Positions 1 to 9,675 of a DNA stretch of 64,000 bases are shown here, one piece after another. The stretch's first letter is position 1, and every line of letters begins with the position of its first letter. The position numbers were made by a program, and so were the translations under genes. Under the pieces are notes generated by a model. It was given only the letters and a program-made list of their open reading frames with translations. It was not told where the DNA came from and ran no database searches. The stretch covers positions 310,001-374,000 of the forward strand of contig NZ_LBMH01000005.1 of assembly GCF_001005305.1 (NCBI RefSeq). Direction: 5' to 3'. The stretch is from Kordia zhangzhouensis. Its GTDB lineage: Bacteria > Bacteroidota > Bacteroidia > Flavobacteriales > Flavobacteriaceae.

Positions 1-391
1 TACAAAGCGAGATTAAAACACCTTCTTCATCTTCTACTCTAATTTCCCACAAATGTGTTGTTCTCCCTTTATGAATTGGTCTAGCTGTGGCAAAAACTTC
101 TCCTTCACTTTTACTTTTTAGGTGATTCGCAGAAATTTCCAATCCTTTTACTTTATATTTTGAAGCATCAATAAATAGATGAGAAGCTGTACTTCCTACG
201 GTTTCTGCTAAAGCAATTGTAGCTCCTCCGTGTAATAATCCTTGCGGTTGATGTACTCGAGGACTCACAGGCATTTTAGCTGTTAAATAATCTTCTCCCA
301 CATCTGTATACGAAATTTGCAGTGTGTCCAATAACGTGTTCGGAATAATAGCATTGAGTTTTTGTAAAAGAGCTTCTTTATTAAAATTCAT
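1..391 (-). CDS. PaaI-family hotdog thioesterase (partial, 3' end outside window)
   Basis: The reverse complement from an ATG at 391 reads open to the window edge, so about 130 codons are visible and the C-terminus is missing. The visible part has the hotdog-fold acyl-CoA thioesterase pattern: an N-terminal helix, then a VHQPQGLLHGGATIALAE segment holding the HGG turn and the following helix, and later a KGRTTHLWEIRV strand. PaaI-type enzymes hydrolyse aryl- or acyl-CoA thioesters in the cytoplasm. In related flavobacteria such a gene often lies near isochorismate synthase, which would make it a menaquinone-pathway thioesterase, but that neighbour is not in view. It is divergent from the hydrolase at 465. 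Family assignment is good; substrate is unknown. Confidence 0.8.
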   Translation of the reverse strand, partial: MNFNKEALLQKLNAIIPNTLLDTLQISYTDVGEDYLTAKMPVSPRVHQPQGLLHGGATIALAETVGSTASHLFIDASKYKVKGLEISANHLKSKSEGEVFATARPIHKGRTTHLWEIRVEDEEGVLISLC

Positions 392-464
392 TTGTTTTAT
401 TTACAGTGATAGAATGTATTGTATTTTTGAAAGCATAAAAATACGAAACAGGAACACAAATTAT

Positions 465-1112
465 ATGATGAACGAAAAAGAAATCTCTTATCAAGTTACA
501 AATACCTATTCAACCCTAAATAAATTAACTCCTAAAACAAAGAATGTGTGGTGGGTTTGTCATGGAATTGGGTATTTAAGTCGCTACTTTATTACTTATT
601 TTAGTTCGTTGAACGCAGATGAAAATTATATCATTGCGCCACAAGCTTCTTCTAAATATTATTTAAAGAATGAATACAAATATGTTGGCGCAAGTTGGTT
701 AACTAAAGAGAATACAGCCCAAGAAATTGAAAACGTACTAAGAAACTTTGATGCAATATATCAAGCAGAGCAAGTTCCTGCACATGTTAATTTTTATGTA
801 TTGGGGTTTTCTCAAGGAGTTTCTGTCGCTATGCGATGGATTGCTCGAAGAAAAATTGTCTGTGATCAATTGATTATTTACGCAGGAAGTATTCCCACAG
901 AGTTAAAGAAAGAAGATTTCAGTCATATTGATACCAATGAAACTAAAATAATCCTGATTGTAGGGAATAGAGATGAATACCTTACAGAAGAACGTATGCA
1001 ACTCGAACATAAAAAAGTACAAACCTTATTTGGTAATGAATATATATTTGACATCTTTGATGGGGCACATATAATGTCTAGAAAAGTGATTGAAACACTT
1101 GATAAAAAGTAA
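465..1112 (+). CDS. Alpha/beta hydrolase, phospholipase/carboxylesterase type
   Basis: A 215-residue cytoplasmic alpha/beta hydrolase. The nucleophile elbow GFSQG is near residue 116, a candidate acid lies in GNRDEYLT, and the catalytic histidine is in DGAHIMS near the C-terminus, all in the expected order. The HGIG segment near residue 33 would form the oxyanion loop. The reading frame stays open upstream to 324, but that part overlaps the divergent thioesterase and looks non-coding, so I chose the ATG pair at 465/468. It probably cleaves small carboxylic esters; the true substrate cannot be read from sequence. It ends in its own terminator before recQ. Confidence 0.8.
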   Translation: MMNEKEISYQVTNTYSTLNKLTPKTKNVWWVCHGIGYLSRYFITYFSSLNADENYIIAPQASSKYYLKNEYKYVGASWLTKENTAQEIENVLRNFDAIYQAEQVPAHVNFYVLGFSQGVSVAMRWIARRKIVCDQLIIYAGSIPTELKKEDFSHIDTNETKIILIVGNRDEYLTEERMQLEHKKVQTLFGNEYIFDIFDGAHIMSRKVIETLDKK

Positions 1113-1276
1113 ATCGTATTGTTGATACCTACATTAAGTACGGATATCACGTAATTTATAATTGTAGTTTATCATTACATTTGAATATAGAAAATATTAC
1201 TGAGCATCTATCATAGTGTTCCTAAAAAACCTAAGATAACTCAGGCTTACTATAATAACCAATCAACCAATCCATA

Positions 1277-1310
1277 AAAAACGCATATTAGTAATAGTAT
1301 GCGTTTTTTT
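1277..1310 (+). terminator. Rho-independent terminator after the alpha/beta hydrolase
   Basis: Stem aaaaacgcata (1277-1287) pairs with tatgcgttttt (1298-1308) and is followed by a T run. It lies 165 bases past the hydrolase stop and just before recQ, separating the two transcription units. Confidence 0.75.
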
Positions 1311-1326
1311 ATTTTCTTTGTAAGCT

Positions 1327-3432
1327 ATGATTGCTCACACTACTCTTACAAGTACTTTAAAAGAATATTTTGGTTATGATAGTTTCAGACCTTTACAAAA
1401 AGAGATTATACAATCAATTTTTGAAGGAAATGACAATCTGGTAATTATGCCCACCGGTGGTGGAAAATCGATTTGTTATCAACTGCCTGCATTATTATTA
1501 GAAGGTATTACAATTGTTGTTTCTCCTTTGATTGCTTTAATGAAAGATCAGGTAGACGGACTGACCACTAATGGCATTTCGGCTGCTTTTCTTAATAGTA
1601 GTCAATCTGAAACGGAACAACAAGATATTTTTGCAAAAATCGATGAAGGCACAATTCACTTATTGTATACTGCTCCAGAAAGTTTATCTTATTTAGAACC
1701 TATTTTTAATCGCCAAAAAATAAGCTTAATAGCAATTGATGAAGCACATTGTATTTCTTCATGGGGACATGATTTTAGACCTGCCTATACAAATCTAGGG
1801 TATTTGAAAAATCGTTTTCCTACAGTTCCTATGATTGCTCTTACCGCTACAGCAGATAAGGCTACTCGTGAGGATATTGTGAATCAGTTGAATATTCCGA
1901 ATGCCATACAACATATTGCTTCTTTTGATCGAAAAAATTTAAAGTTGGAAGTGCGTCCTGCCAATAATCGCATTCAACAAATTACTAATTTCATTACAAA
2001 GCGTTCTGCTGAAAGTGGGATTATATATTGTTTGAGCAGAAAAACCACTGAGCAAGTTGCAGAAAAACTACAAAACGTGGGGTTTAATGCAATAGCATAC
2101 CATGCTGGAATTTCTCATGAACAACGTTCGCAAATTCAAGAAGATTTTATCAATGATACTTGCCAGATAATTTGTGCCACCATTGCTTTTGGTATGGGTA
2201 TTGACAAATCGAATGTACGTTGGGTAATTCATTATAATTTACCAAAAAATATTGAAGGATATTATCAAGAAATTGGTAGAGCTGGTCGTGATGGACTACC
2301 ATCTGATACATTACTATTTCACAGCTACGGAGATGTGATTCAATTACAAAAATTTGCTGAAAATTCTGGAAATGTAGATGTACAGCTTGCCAAGTTAAAC
2401 CGTATGAAAGAATACGCAGACGCTTTGAGTTGTCGTCGAAAAATCTTGCTCAACTATTTTGGCGAACTCATTAGTGAAGACTGTGGTAATTGTGATGTCT
2501 GTTTGAATCCTCCTCAATTTTTCGATGGAACAGTCATTGCGCAAAAAGCATTGTCTGCTGTGGCTCGTGTAAAAGAGCAAGAACCTATTGGTACTGTAAT
2601 TGATGTGTTGCGTGGTGCACAAAATGCAACGATTTTGAATAAAGGCTATCAAGAATTAAAAACCTACGGAATCGCTAAAAATATTGCTTGGCTTGATTGG
2701 AAACAATACATCACACAATTAGTCAACCAAGGTTTTTTAGAAATTGCATTTCACGATAGCAACAAACTAAAGTTAACAACTTTTGCTAAAGACGTTTTAT
2801 TTAAAGGAAAAAAAGTTGCGTTGGCTAATTTAATTGAAATCAAAGAAATTACAGAAGCACAGCAAACAAAAAAGACAAAAGCAAAAAAAGATTCATTATT
2901 TGAACGCCTGCGAAAATTACGTTTGCAAATTGCCCAAGAAGAAGATGTTCCTGCGTATCAAATTTTTAACGATGCGACTTTGCGAGAAATGGAAGCTGAG
3001 CGACCAATGTCTGACGAAGAATTTATCCGAATTAATGGTGTTGGACGTGCAAAAATGATGAATTATGGATATGATTTCATCAAAGAAATTATAGCATTCT
3101 CCAAAGAAAAAAAGAAAAAGACACGCAAAGTAGATACGACTCTGAAAACCTACGAATTGTACCAAAAAGGGATGTCTATTGAAGAAATTGCCATCGAGCG
3201 AAAGTTAGCAGAAACCACGATTTATTCACATCTTTCTAAATTATATGCACAAGGAAAAGACATTGACATGATGCAATTTATTGACATACAAGATTTAGAA
3301 AGTATTCGCAAAGCGAAAAAAGAGCTTGATAGTCCAGATGCATTAAAACCTTATTACGATTATTTTGAAGAAGCGATTCCATATGCTACGATTCGTATAG
3401 CATTAACAATTTTAGAAAAAGAAGAAACTTGA
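1327..3432 (+). CDS. recQ: ATP-dependent DNA helicase RecQ
   Basis: A 701-residue superfamily 2 3'-5' DNA helicase for recombination and fork repair. Walker A MPTGGGKS is at residues 41-48, the DEAH box in AIDEAHCISSWGHDF near 136, and motif VI in YYQEIGRAGRDG near 320. The RQC region carries the four zinc-binding cysteines (CRRKILLNYFGE and CGNCDVC). An HRDC domain follows around residues 530-600, and a C-terminal helix-turn-helix segment (HTH_40 type) ends the protein, the usual long flavobacterial architecture. The ATG at 1327 comes directly after the preceding terminator. It converges with dnaK on a shared terminator. Confidence 0.96.
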   Translation: MIAHTTLTSTLKEYFGYDSFRPLQKEIIQSIFEGNDNLVIMPTGGGKSICYQLPALLLEGITIVVSPLIALMKDQVDGLTTNGISAAFLNSSQSETEQQDIFAKIDEGTIHLLYTAPESLSYLEPIFNRQKISLIAIDEAHCISSWGHDFRPAYTNLGYLKNRFPTVPMIALTATADKATREDIVNQLNIPNAIQHIASFDRKNLKLEVRPANNRIQQITNFITKRSAESGIIYCLSRKTTEQVAEKLQNVGFNAIAYHAGISHEQRSQIQEDFINDTCQIICATIAFGMGIDKSNVRWVIHYNLPKNIEGYYQEIGRAGRDGLPSDTLLFHSYGDVIQLQKFAENSGNVDVQLAKLNRMKEYADALSCRRKILLNYFGELISEDCGNCDVCLNPPQFFDGTVIAQKALSAVARVKEQEPIGTVIDVLRGAQNATILNKGYQELKTYGIAKNIAWLDWKQYITQLVNQGFLEIAFHDSNKLKLTTFAKDVLFKGKKVALANLIEIKEITEAQQTKKTKAKKDSLFERLRKLRLQIAQEEDVPAYQIFNDATLREMEAERPMSDEEFIRINGVGRAKMMNYGYDFIKEIIAFSKEKKKKTRKVDTTLKTYELYQKGMSIEEIAIERKLAETTIYSHLSKLYAQGKDIDMMQFIDIQDLESIRKAKKELDSPDALKPYYDYFEEAIPYATIRIALTILEKEET

Positions 3433-3439
3433 TATAAAA

Positions 3440-3465
3440 AAACCGCTCAGTGAGCGGTTTTTTTA
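3440..3465. terminator. Bidirectional terminator between recQ and dnaK
   Basis: An inverted repeat aaccgctca/tgagcggtt at 3441-3459 is flanked by an A run on the left and a T run on the right, so it can end both convergent transcripts, recQ (+) and dnaK (-). Confidence 0.85.
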
Positions 3466-3482
3466 TAAATGAATATGTAAGA

Positions 3483-5390
3483 TTATTTTACTTCTTCGAA
3501 GTCTACATCTTGTACATCTTCTCCATCTTTATTATCTGCTGTTGCAGAAGAAACTTCTTGTCCTGCTTCGCCAGCTTGTTGCGCTTCCGCTTGTGCTTTG
3601 TACATTTCTTCACTAGCTATTTTCCAAGCTTCATTAATCTTCTCCAATGCAGGATCGATTACTGCAACATCTTTCGTTTCGTAAGCTTTCTTCAATTCTT
3701 CCAATGCAGCTTCGATTGGCTTTTTCTTATCATCTGATAATTTATCACCAAACTCTTTTAATTGTTTTTCTGTTTGGAAAATCATAGAATCTGCACTATT
3801 CAATTTATCTGCAGTTTCTTTTGCTTTCTTATCCGCTTCCGCATTTGCTTCTGCTTCTTGCTTCATTTTCGCAATCTCTTCTTCTGTTAACCCTGAAGAA
3901 GCTTCGATACGAATATTTTGCTCTTTGTTTGTTCCTTTGTCTTTGGCAGATACATTGATAATTCCGTTTGCATCAATATCAAAAGTTACTTCAATTTGAG
4001 GAACTCCTCGTTGCGCTGGTGGAATTCCGTCTAAGTGGAAACGGCCAATCGTTTTGTTATCTGCAGCCATTGGACGCTCACCTTGTAATACGTGAATCTC
4101 TACCGAAGGTTGATTATCTGCCGCTGTTGAGAATACTTGTGATTTCTTAGTTGGAATCGTTGTATTTGCTTCAATCAACTTTGTCATCACATTCCCCATT
4201 GTTTCAATTCCTAACGAAAGTGGTGTTACATCAAGTAATAATACATCTTTGACATCTCCTGTTAAAACTCCACCTTGAATAGCTGCTCCGACTGCAACTA
4301 CCTCATCAGGGTTTACCCCTTTGCTTGGTTTCTTTCCAAAGAATTTTTCAACAGCTTCTTGTACTGCAGGAATACGTGTTGATCCACCTACTAAGATAAT
4401 CTCATCAATATCTCCAGTTGATAATCCAGCATTCTTTAATGCTGTTTGACATGGCTCAATAGTTCTTTTCACCAAATCATCAATCAATTGCTCAAATTTA
4501 GCTCTTGATAATGAACGTACCAAGTGTTTTGGACCACTTGCCGTAGCTGTGATGTATGGTAAGTTAATCTCAGTAGCTGTTGAACTAGACAATTCAATCT
4601 TAGCTTTCTCAGCAGCCTCTTTCAAACGTTGCAACGCCATAGCGTCTTTACGAAGATCAATTCCTTCTTCATTATTGAATTCTTCTGCTAACCAATTGAT
4701 GATTTTTTCGTCTACATCGTCTCCACCTAAGTGCGTATCTCCATCTGTTGATAATACTTCAAATACACCATCACCAAGTTCTAAAATAGACACGTCGTGT
4801 GTTCCTCCACCAAAGTCAAAAACAACAATTTTTTGATCCTGACCTTTTTTATCTAAACCATACGCTAACGCGGCAGCTGTTGGTTCGTTGATAATTCTTC
4901 TAACTTTTAAACCTGCAATTTCTCCAGCTTCTTTCGTTGCTTGACGCTGTGCATCGTTAAAATATGCTGGCACTGTAATTACCGCTTCTGACACATCTTG
5001 TCCTAAGAACTCTTCTGCAGTTTTCTTCATTTTTTGAAGAATCATTGCCGATAATTCTTGAGGTGTGTACAAACGACCATCAATATCAACTCTTGGTGTA
5101 TCATTATCACCTTTTACTACTTTATATGGTACGCGTCCAGCTTCTTTTGTAGATTCTGAATACTTATTCCCCATAAAACGCTTGATAGAATATACCGTTT
5201 TTGTAGGGTTTGTTACTGCTTGTCTTTTTGCTGGATCTCCAACTTTAATTTCGCCACCATCTACAAAAGCAATCACAGAAGGCGTTGTACGTCTTCCCTC
5301 AGCATTTGCAATTACCACTGGCTCGTTTCCTTCCATTACAGAAACACATGAGTTGGTTGTTCCTAAATCAATTCCGATAATTTTACTCAT
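3483..5390 (-). CDS. dnaK: Molecular chaperone DnaK (Hsp70)
   Basis: A 635-residue Hsp70 that binds exposed hydrophobic peptides in cycles driven by ATP, DnaJ and GrpE. The N-terminal phosphate-binding motif [13 protein letters not shown] starts at residue 5, and the other Hsp70 signatures [13 protein letters not shown] and [13 protein letters not shown] follow. The substrate-binding domain starts near residue 390 and a helical lid follows. The C-terminus [10 protein letters not shown] keeps the EEV-like tail of bacterial DnaK. Length is normal. grpE and dnaJ are not adjacent, so this appears to be a single-gene unit; no obvious CIRCE element was seen upstream. Confidence 0.98.
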   Translation of the reverse strand: MSKIIGIDLGTTNSCVSVMEGNEPVVIANAEGRRTTPSVIAFVDGGEIKVGDPAKRQAVTNPTKTVYSIKRFMGNKYSESTKEAGRVPYKVVKGDNDTPRVDIDGRLYTPQELSAMILQKMKKTAEEFLGQDVSEAVITVPAYFNDAQRQATKEAGEIAGLKVRRIINEPTAAALAYGLDKKGQDQKIVVFDFGGGTHDVSILELGDGVFEVLSTDGDTHLGGDDVDEKIINWLAEEFNNEEGIDLRKDAMALQRLKEAAEKAKIELSSSTATEINLPYITATASGPKHLVRSLSRAKFEQLIDDLVKRTIEPCQTALKNAGLSTGDIDEIILVGGSTRIPAVQEAVEKFFGKKPSKGVNPDEVVAVGAAIQGGVLTGDVKDVLLLDVTPLSLGIETMGNVMTKLIEANTTIPTKKSQVFSTAADNQPSVEIHVLQGERPMAADNKTIGRFHLDGIPPAQRGVPQIEVTFDIDANGIINVSAKDKGTNKEQNIRIEASSGLTEEEIAKMKQEAEANAEADKKAKETADKLNSADSMIFQTEKQLKEFGDKLSDDKKKPIEAALEELKKAYETKDVAVIDPALEKINEAWKIASEEMYKAQAEAQQAGEAGQEVSSATADNKDGEDVQDVDFEEVK

Positions 5391-5491
5391 AACTTTATTT
5401 ATACTTTTATCTATTGTGTTGTGTTATACTTTTATTTTAATCGTTACTTTTTCAAGTCAACACGTATAAGTCAATGATTATGCCAACAAAA

Positions 5492-5516
5492 AAATGCTGA
5501 CATGATGTCAGCATTT
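5492..5516 (-). terminator. Rho-independent terminator after the small peptide at 5538-5714
   Basis: A perfect 11-bp stem (5492-5502 with 5506-5516, loop tga) is followed on the minus strand by a T run. It lies just past the stop of the GG-leader peptide and isolates that gene from dnaK. Confidence 0.85.
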
Positions 5517-5537
5517 CTAAAAAATCTCTAGTTCGGT

Positions 5538-5714
5538 TTAACAGAAACATGTATTTCCTCGTATGGTTTCACATTCATCTGCCGAATTCGGGCAATGGTC
5601 GGAAGTACAACAATAGCAAGTAAATAATGATCCGCCTCCTTTAATGTCAATTGTTCTCAATTCAGAAACTTTAATTTTTTTAAAGCTTAGTTTTCTGTTC
5701 GTTTTATTTTTCAT
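5538..5714 (-). CDS. Small GG-leader, Cys-rich RiPP-like precursor peptide (A)
   Basis: A 58-residue peptide read directly from the reverse strand, ATG at 5714 to TAA at 5538. The first ~28 residues form a Lys-rich leader with the pattern KLSFKKIKVSELRTI ending in GGG. This resembles leaders of Bacteroidota class I lanthipeptide-like and other double-glycine precursors (LxLxKxxIxxL). The core of about 30 residues holds seven cysteines (CYCC, HC, EC, TC, FC) and several Ser/Thr, suitable for thioether or disulfide formation. It has its own terminator and a strong hairpin just upstream. No LanB/LanC, radical SAM or peptidase-transporter gene is nearby, so any processing enzyme must be elsewhere. 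Function unknown; coding status is supported by leader similarity to two other peptides in the window. Confidence 0.75.
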   Translation of the reverse strand: MKNKTNRKLSFKKIKVSELRTIDIKGGGSLFTCYCCTSDHCPNSADECETIRGNTCFC

Positions 5715-5726
5715 AATAAATTGATT

Positions 5727-5755
5727 TTAATGAACTTTTAGTAAAAGTTCGTTAA
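5727..5755 (-). promoter_or_regulatory. 5' hairpin / inverted repeat upstream of peptide A
   Basis: Thirteen base pairs (5727-5739 with 5743-5755, one G-T wobble, loop agt) lie 13 bases before the start codon of the peptide gene. No U run follows, so it is more likely an operator or mRNA-stabilising hairpin than a terminator. Confidence 0.5.
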
Positions 5756-6080
5756 TATAGAATGATTGATGAATTCACCTAAAAAGATTTTCTTCTTTTA
5801 ATTACAAGAGAAATCTTTCTTAATATAGCTATACATAAAACTATGAATATCAGGTGTAGATTCCTACAACTTTATAAAAAATTTAACTCATTGATTCTCT
5901 GAATCATAACTTACACAAAACATTCCTTTCGCATGTCGTCTTTGTATTGTTTGGAAATTACCATTTTGGTATTTTTTATTTCTAAACTGACTTTTCATAA
6001 AGATATTATAAGGGCAAAAAAAGACGTATATATTCAAACTTTCCCTTTATATTTACACTTCTAAAAAGAATGTTCACGTT
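5756..6080. other. Intergenic region upstream of sdaA
   Basis: No intact gene is seen. It contains a 28-codon minus-strand fragment resembling the end of a LytTR domain (5911-5994), an imperfect hairpin tacca/tggta at 5959-5971 followed by a T run on the plus strand, and presumably the sdaA promoter in its last 80 bases. Confidence 0.6.
5911..5994 (-). pseudogene. Possible remnant of a LytTR-domain regulator (C-terminal end only)
   Basis: Between two in-frame stops the minus strand encodes 27 residues including IKNTKMVISKQYKDDMR. This resembles the last strand and helix of LytTR DNA-binding domains, where a basic S-R/K-x-Y/F-K motif ends the domain. Nothing upstream continues the domain in any frame I could follow. 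A short match in AT-rich DNA may be chance, so confidence is low. Confidence 0.25.
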
Positions 6081-7499
6081 ATGGAATACATTAGTGTTTT
6101 TGACATGCTCAAAATTGGTATAGGTCCTTCAAGTTCACACACATTAGGTCCGTGGCGAGCTGCAGAAAGTTGGATTAAAGAATTGAAGGCTGCCCATCTT
6201 TTTGACAAAGTTACTTCTGTAAAAGTTGATTTGTATGGCTCTTTGTCACTTACTGGGAAAGGACATGCTACCGATTTGGCAGTTTTACTAGGTCTCTATG
6301 GAGCAGATCCAGAAACTATTCCTACACAAGATATTCCTGTAATAGTGAATGCAATCAAAACGAAAAACATTTTACCTCTTAATCAAGAAAAAGAAATTGT
6401 TTTTACTCCTAGCAAAGATGTAGTATTCAACAACGATTTTTTACCATTTCATCCCAACGGAATTACGTTTCATGCAATTGTTGATCATAAAGTTTATTCT
6501 TCAACTTTTTATTCTATCGGTGGCGGTTTTGTAGTAAAGGAACATGAAACACATGCTGATACAGACCATCCTATTCGAATTTTCCCGTACTCTATTAACA
6601 AAGCAACAGATCTTATCAATTTTTGTACAAAAGAGAAAAAGAAAATTTCTGAAATTGTTTTATTAAATGAAACGTTGTTGCGCTTCCCAGAAGAGATTGA
6701 TGCTGAATTGCGTCGTGTTTGGAAAACCATGTTAGAATGTATGTATATTGGTTGCCATACTGAAGGAGTATTGCCTGGAGGTCTTAATGTAAGACGAAGA
6801 GCCTACGATATCCATCAAAAGTTAAAAAGTGATTTACCATATAGTTCTCCCGAAGAATGGCTGGAAACAATTCGCAAAACAGAAGTAAAATTCAGACAGA
6901 TTTTTAAATGGGTAAGTTGTTTTGCTCTTGCTGTAAATGAAGTAAATGCTTCTTTAGGGCGTGTCGTAACAGCTCCTACCAATGGAAGTGCAGGTGTTAT
7001 TCCTGCAGTTTTAATGTATTATATGGTTATAGAAAATCATAAAGCAGATTTTAAACATATTAAACGTTTTTTGCTAGTTGCTGGCGAAATTGGAAGTATT
7101 TTCAAAAAAGGAGCAACTATTTCTGCTGCAATGGGTGGTTGCCAAGCCGAGATTGGTGTATCTTCTGCTATGGCAGCTGGCGCACTTACAGAATTATTTG
7201 GCGGTTCGCCTGAACAAGTGATGATTGCCGCTGAGATAGCGATGGAACATCATTTAGGAATGACTTGTGATCCTATTGGTGGTTTGGTACAAGTTCCGTG
7301 TATTGAACGAAATTCCATGGGTGCTATTAAAGCTATCAATGCTGCCGAATTGGCCATGGAAACAGATCCTAAAGATGTTAAAGTTCCATTAGATAAAGTA
7401 ATTAGTACCATGTGGGAAACGGCAAAAGATATGAATTCTAAATATAAAGAAACATCTGAAGGTGGATTGGCCGTTGGTGTACATTTGGCAGATTGTTAG
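6081..7499 (+). CDS. sdaA: L-serine ammonia-lyase (iron-sulfur L-serine dehydratase), single chain
   Basis: A 472-residue enzyme converting L-serine to pyruvate and ammonia with a 4Fe-4S cluster. The N-terminal beta domain opens with [17 protein letters not shown], the family signature. The C-terminal alpha domain has [18 protein letters not shown], the cysteine in [16 protein letters not shown], and [18 protein letters not shown] with two further cluster cysteines. Length fits the E. coli-type fused alpha+beta form rather than the split Bacillus form. It stands alone, with convergent small gene 7569-8027 downstream. Confidence 0.95.
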   Translation: MEYISVFDMLKIGIGPSSSHTLGPWRAAESWIKELKAAHLFDKVTSVKVDLYGSLSLTGKGHATDLAVLLGLYGADPETIPTQDIPVIVNAIKTKNILPLNQEKEIVFTPSKDVVFNNDFLPFHPNGITFHAIVDHKVYSSTFYSIGGGFVVKEHETHADTDHPIRIFPYSINKATDLINFCTKEKKKISEIVLLNETLLRFPEEIDAELRRVWKTMLECMYIGCHTEGVLPGGLNVRRRAYDIHQKLKSDLPYSSPEEWLETIRKTEVKFRQIFKWVSCFALAVNEVNASLGRVVTAPTNGSAGVIPAVLMYYMVIENHKADFKHIKRFLLVAGEIGSIFKKGATISAAMGGCQAEIGVSSAMAAGALTELFGGSPEQVMIAAEIAMEHHLGMTCDPIGGLVQVPCIERNSMGAIKAINAAELAMETDPKDVKVPLDKVISTMWETAKDMNSKYKETSEGGLAVGVHLADC

Positions 7500-7568
7500 T
7501 CTGAAAATGTGTATATTTTATTTTTTGCCCCTTTTTACTGAACAGCATTAGGATAGAGATATCAATAA

Positions 7569-8027
7569 CTAACTCTGACAGCCTTTTTTATGTCTAGTAT
7601 CTATTAAGTAAATTATTTTCCATTGTCCATTGTCTTTGAATAGTTGAAACGAATTGACTCCACAATGGAGAAACTTTCCATCCAACCAAAATTCGTAAGG
7701 AGTCCATACATTTGCCATTGTGCCATCTACTTGGACATTGTACGAAAGGATTTTTTCTTCCCAAATAGGATTTTCAGCTCTGCTTACAACTGCAGTTATA
7801 AAACCGTCTGCTTTTTGATTCCGAAGTATGGCTTTTCCCTCTTGATTAATAAAAGTAGTTTGTAGTATGATATCTTTATGAACAACCCGTTGCATCAAAG
7901 TTGAATCTTTTTGATGAAAACCTTCAAAAAACTGAATAACAGCTTGTTTAGCTGCTTTTTCATCGTCAGTTTGTGCTTGTGTATAAAAACTAACTAAAAA
8001 AAATACGAAGTAGAGATATTGTTTCAT
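7569..8027 (-). CDS. Secreted NTF2-like (SnoaL/DUF4440-type) protein
   Basis: A 152-residue protein with a signal peptide (MKQYLYFVFFLVSFYTQAQ) and then a small NTF2-like domain: an N-terminal helix KQAVIQFFEGFHQKD, the VVHKDIILQT strand region, and a C-terminal FQLFKDNGQWKIIYLIDTR, typical of SnoaL/DUF4440 folds. I chose the ATG at 8027 because it places the signal peptide at the N-terminus; ten extra codons are open upstream. Probably periplasmic or exported. Such domains bind small ligands or act as enzymes, and the specific role is unknown. Confidence 0.75.
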   Translation of the reverse strand: MKQYLYFVFFLVSFYTQAQTDDEKAAKQAVIQFFEGFHQKDSTLMQRVVHKDIILQTTFINQEGKAILRNQKADGFITAVVSRAENPIWEEKILSYNVQVDGTMANVWTPYEFWLDGKFLHCGVNSFQLFKDNGQWKIIYLIDTRHKKGCQS

Positions 8028-8125
8028 GATTGGTGATTTTTTTGAAAAATAATTCAAAAATTTAAAAAACTACTTAGTTTTACGATAGTTTTAAGAAATA
8101 AAAGCAAATCCTAATTATACATTTA

Positions 8126-8605
8126 ATGTTGTCTACTCCTAGCGTACAAATTTTAGCAGAAAAGAAACTCATCGGGAAATCTGCTCAGATGTCACTTTTA
8201 CAAAACACAACTCCCCTACTTTGGAAAAACTTCATGCAAGAACGAAAATCCATTCAAAATACAATTGGGAACCACTTGTATTCGCTTCAAGTATATGATA
8301 AAATGTACTTTACAGATTTTAATCCGCAAACAAAATTCACAAAGTACGCATTGACTGAAGTTTCTGATTTTGAATCTGTTCCAAAAAACATGGAATGCTT
8401 TACACTTAAAAGCGGATTGTATGTAGTGTTTCGTTACAAAGGCCTTCCTCAAAATTTTGCAGAAGCATTTCAATTTATTTTTCATGAATGGTTACCAAAT
8501 TCAGAATATGAATTAGATCATCGACCTCATTTTGAAGTTTTAGGAGAAAAATACAATCCTACGAGTGAAGAATCTGAAGAAGAAATTTGGATTCCTATCA
8601 AATAA
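8126..8605 (+). CDS. GyrI-like / AraC effector-binding-type domain protein
   Basis: A 159-residue cytoplasmic protein with the GyrI-like small-molecule-binding fold alone, without a helix-turn-helix. It starts with VQILAEKKLIGKSAQMSLLQNT, has a central YALTEVSDFESVPKNMECF, then GLYVVFRYKG, and ends with the diagnostic FIFHEWLPNSEYELDHRPHF and EIWIPIK. Stand-alone relatives bind cationic drugs or act on small hydrophobic ligands. No regulatory partner lies next to it. Family call is good; function is open. Confidence 0.8.
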   Translation: MLSTPSVQILAEKKLIGKSAQMSLLQNTTPLLWKNFMQERKSIQNTIGNHLYSLQVYDKMYFTDFNPQTKFTKYALTEVSDFESVPKNMECFTLKSGLYVVFRYKGLPQNFAEAFQFIFHEWLPNSEYELDHRPHFEVLGEKYNPTSEESEEEIWIPIK

Positions 8606-8703
8606 CCCAATCTTTTTCTTCCTAACTAAGCTAAAAAAACAAACAGTTCTCCTGCCAGCTTATATTTTTATTATTATTTTTACGTCCATAGAAAAATTAA
8701 CGT

Positions 8704-9522
8704 ATGTCTGTCGCAAAAAAACAATACAAGAGAGTTACTACAAAGTCGGTAGTTGAAATGAAGAATAATGGAGAAAAAATCTCCATGCTAACCGCATACG
8801 ATTACACCATGGCAAAGATTGTTGATGGTGCTGGAATTGACGTAATTCTTGTTGGTGATTCTGCAAGTAATGTTATGGCAGGACATGAAACGACACTCCC
8901 AATTACCCTTGATCAGATGATTTATCATGCATCCTCTGTTGTTAGGGCAATCACGCGAGCATTAGTAGTAGTTGATTTGCCTTTTGGAACGTATCAATCA
9001 GATCCGAAAGAAGCGTTGCGTTCTGCAATTCGCATCATGAAAGAATCTGGAGGACATGCTGTAAAAGTTGAAGGTGGAAAAGAAATTAAAGAATCTATTA
9101 AACGTATTTTAAACGCAGGAATTCCTGTAATGGGGCATTTAGGATTAACTCCACAATCCATTTACAAATTTGGAACATATACAGTTCGCGCTAAAGAAGA
9201 AGAGGAAGCTGATCAACTAAAAGAGGATGCTAAAATGCTAGAAAAAGCAGGTTGTTTTGCAATTGTATTAGAAAAAGTTCCTGCCAAATTAGCCAAAGAA
9301 GTTGCTGAAAGTTTAACCATTCCTGTTATTGGAATCGGAGCTGGAAATGGAGTTGACGGACAAGTACTTGTAACACATGACATGTTAGGGATGACACACG
9401 AATTTAATCCTCGTTTTTTACGACGTTACTTGAACATGTATGAAGAAATGACAAATGCTATCAAACAATATTCCGCTGATGTCAAGTCACATGATTTTCC
9501 GAATGAGAAAGAGCAGTATTAA
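8704..9522 (+). CDS. panB: 3-methyl-2-oxobutanoate hydroxymethyltransferase (ketopantoate hydroxymethyltransferase)
   Basis: A 272-residue enzyme that transfers a hydroxymethyl group from 5,10-methylene-tetrahydrofolate to 2-oxoisovalerate, the first committed step of pantothenate and CoA synthesis. Seen are the N-terminal [20 protein letters not shown], the metal-site aspartate in [38 protein letters not shown] and [15 protein letters not shown]. It is a cytoplasmic decamer in known relatives. It precedes an RluA-type pseudouridine synthase on the same strand; the other pan genes are not in the window. Confidence 0.97.
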   Translation: MSVAKKQYKRVTTKSVVEMKNNGEKISMLTAYDYTMAKIVDGAGIDVILVGDSASNVMAGHETTLPITLDQMIYHASSVVRAITRALVVVDLPFGTYQSDPKEALRSAIRIMKESGGHAVKVEGGKEIKESIKRILNAGIPVMGHLGLTPQSIYKFGTYTVRAKEEEEADQLKEDAKMLEKAGCFAIVLEKVPAKLAKEVAESLTIPVIGIGAGNGVDGQVLVTHDMLGMTHEFNPRFLRRYLNMYEEMTNAIKQYSADVKSHDFPNEKEQY

Positions 9523-9675
9523 AAATTTTGACTGTTGAATTATTGTTTTGACAAATATTTTTACCCACACATTATCCAATTTCGAGTGATTTTTTGCTGC
9601 ATTGAGTTCAATCGAGTTGACAAAAGATTGTATCAAGAAATACTTTGAAATTTTATAAAAACCTTCGAAAATCCA

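Noticed and set aside
324-464. N-terminal extension of the alpha/beta hydrolase
   Set aside because: It overlaps the divergent thioesterase gene and lacks family-like sequence; a methionine pair at 465/468 fits better.
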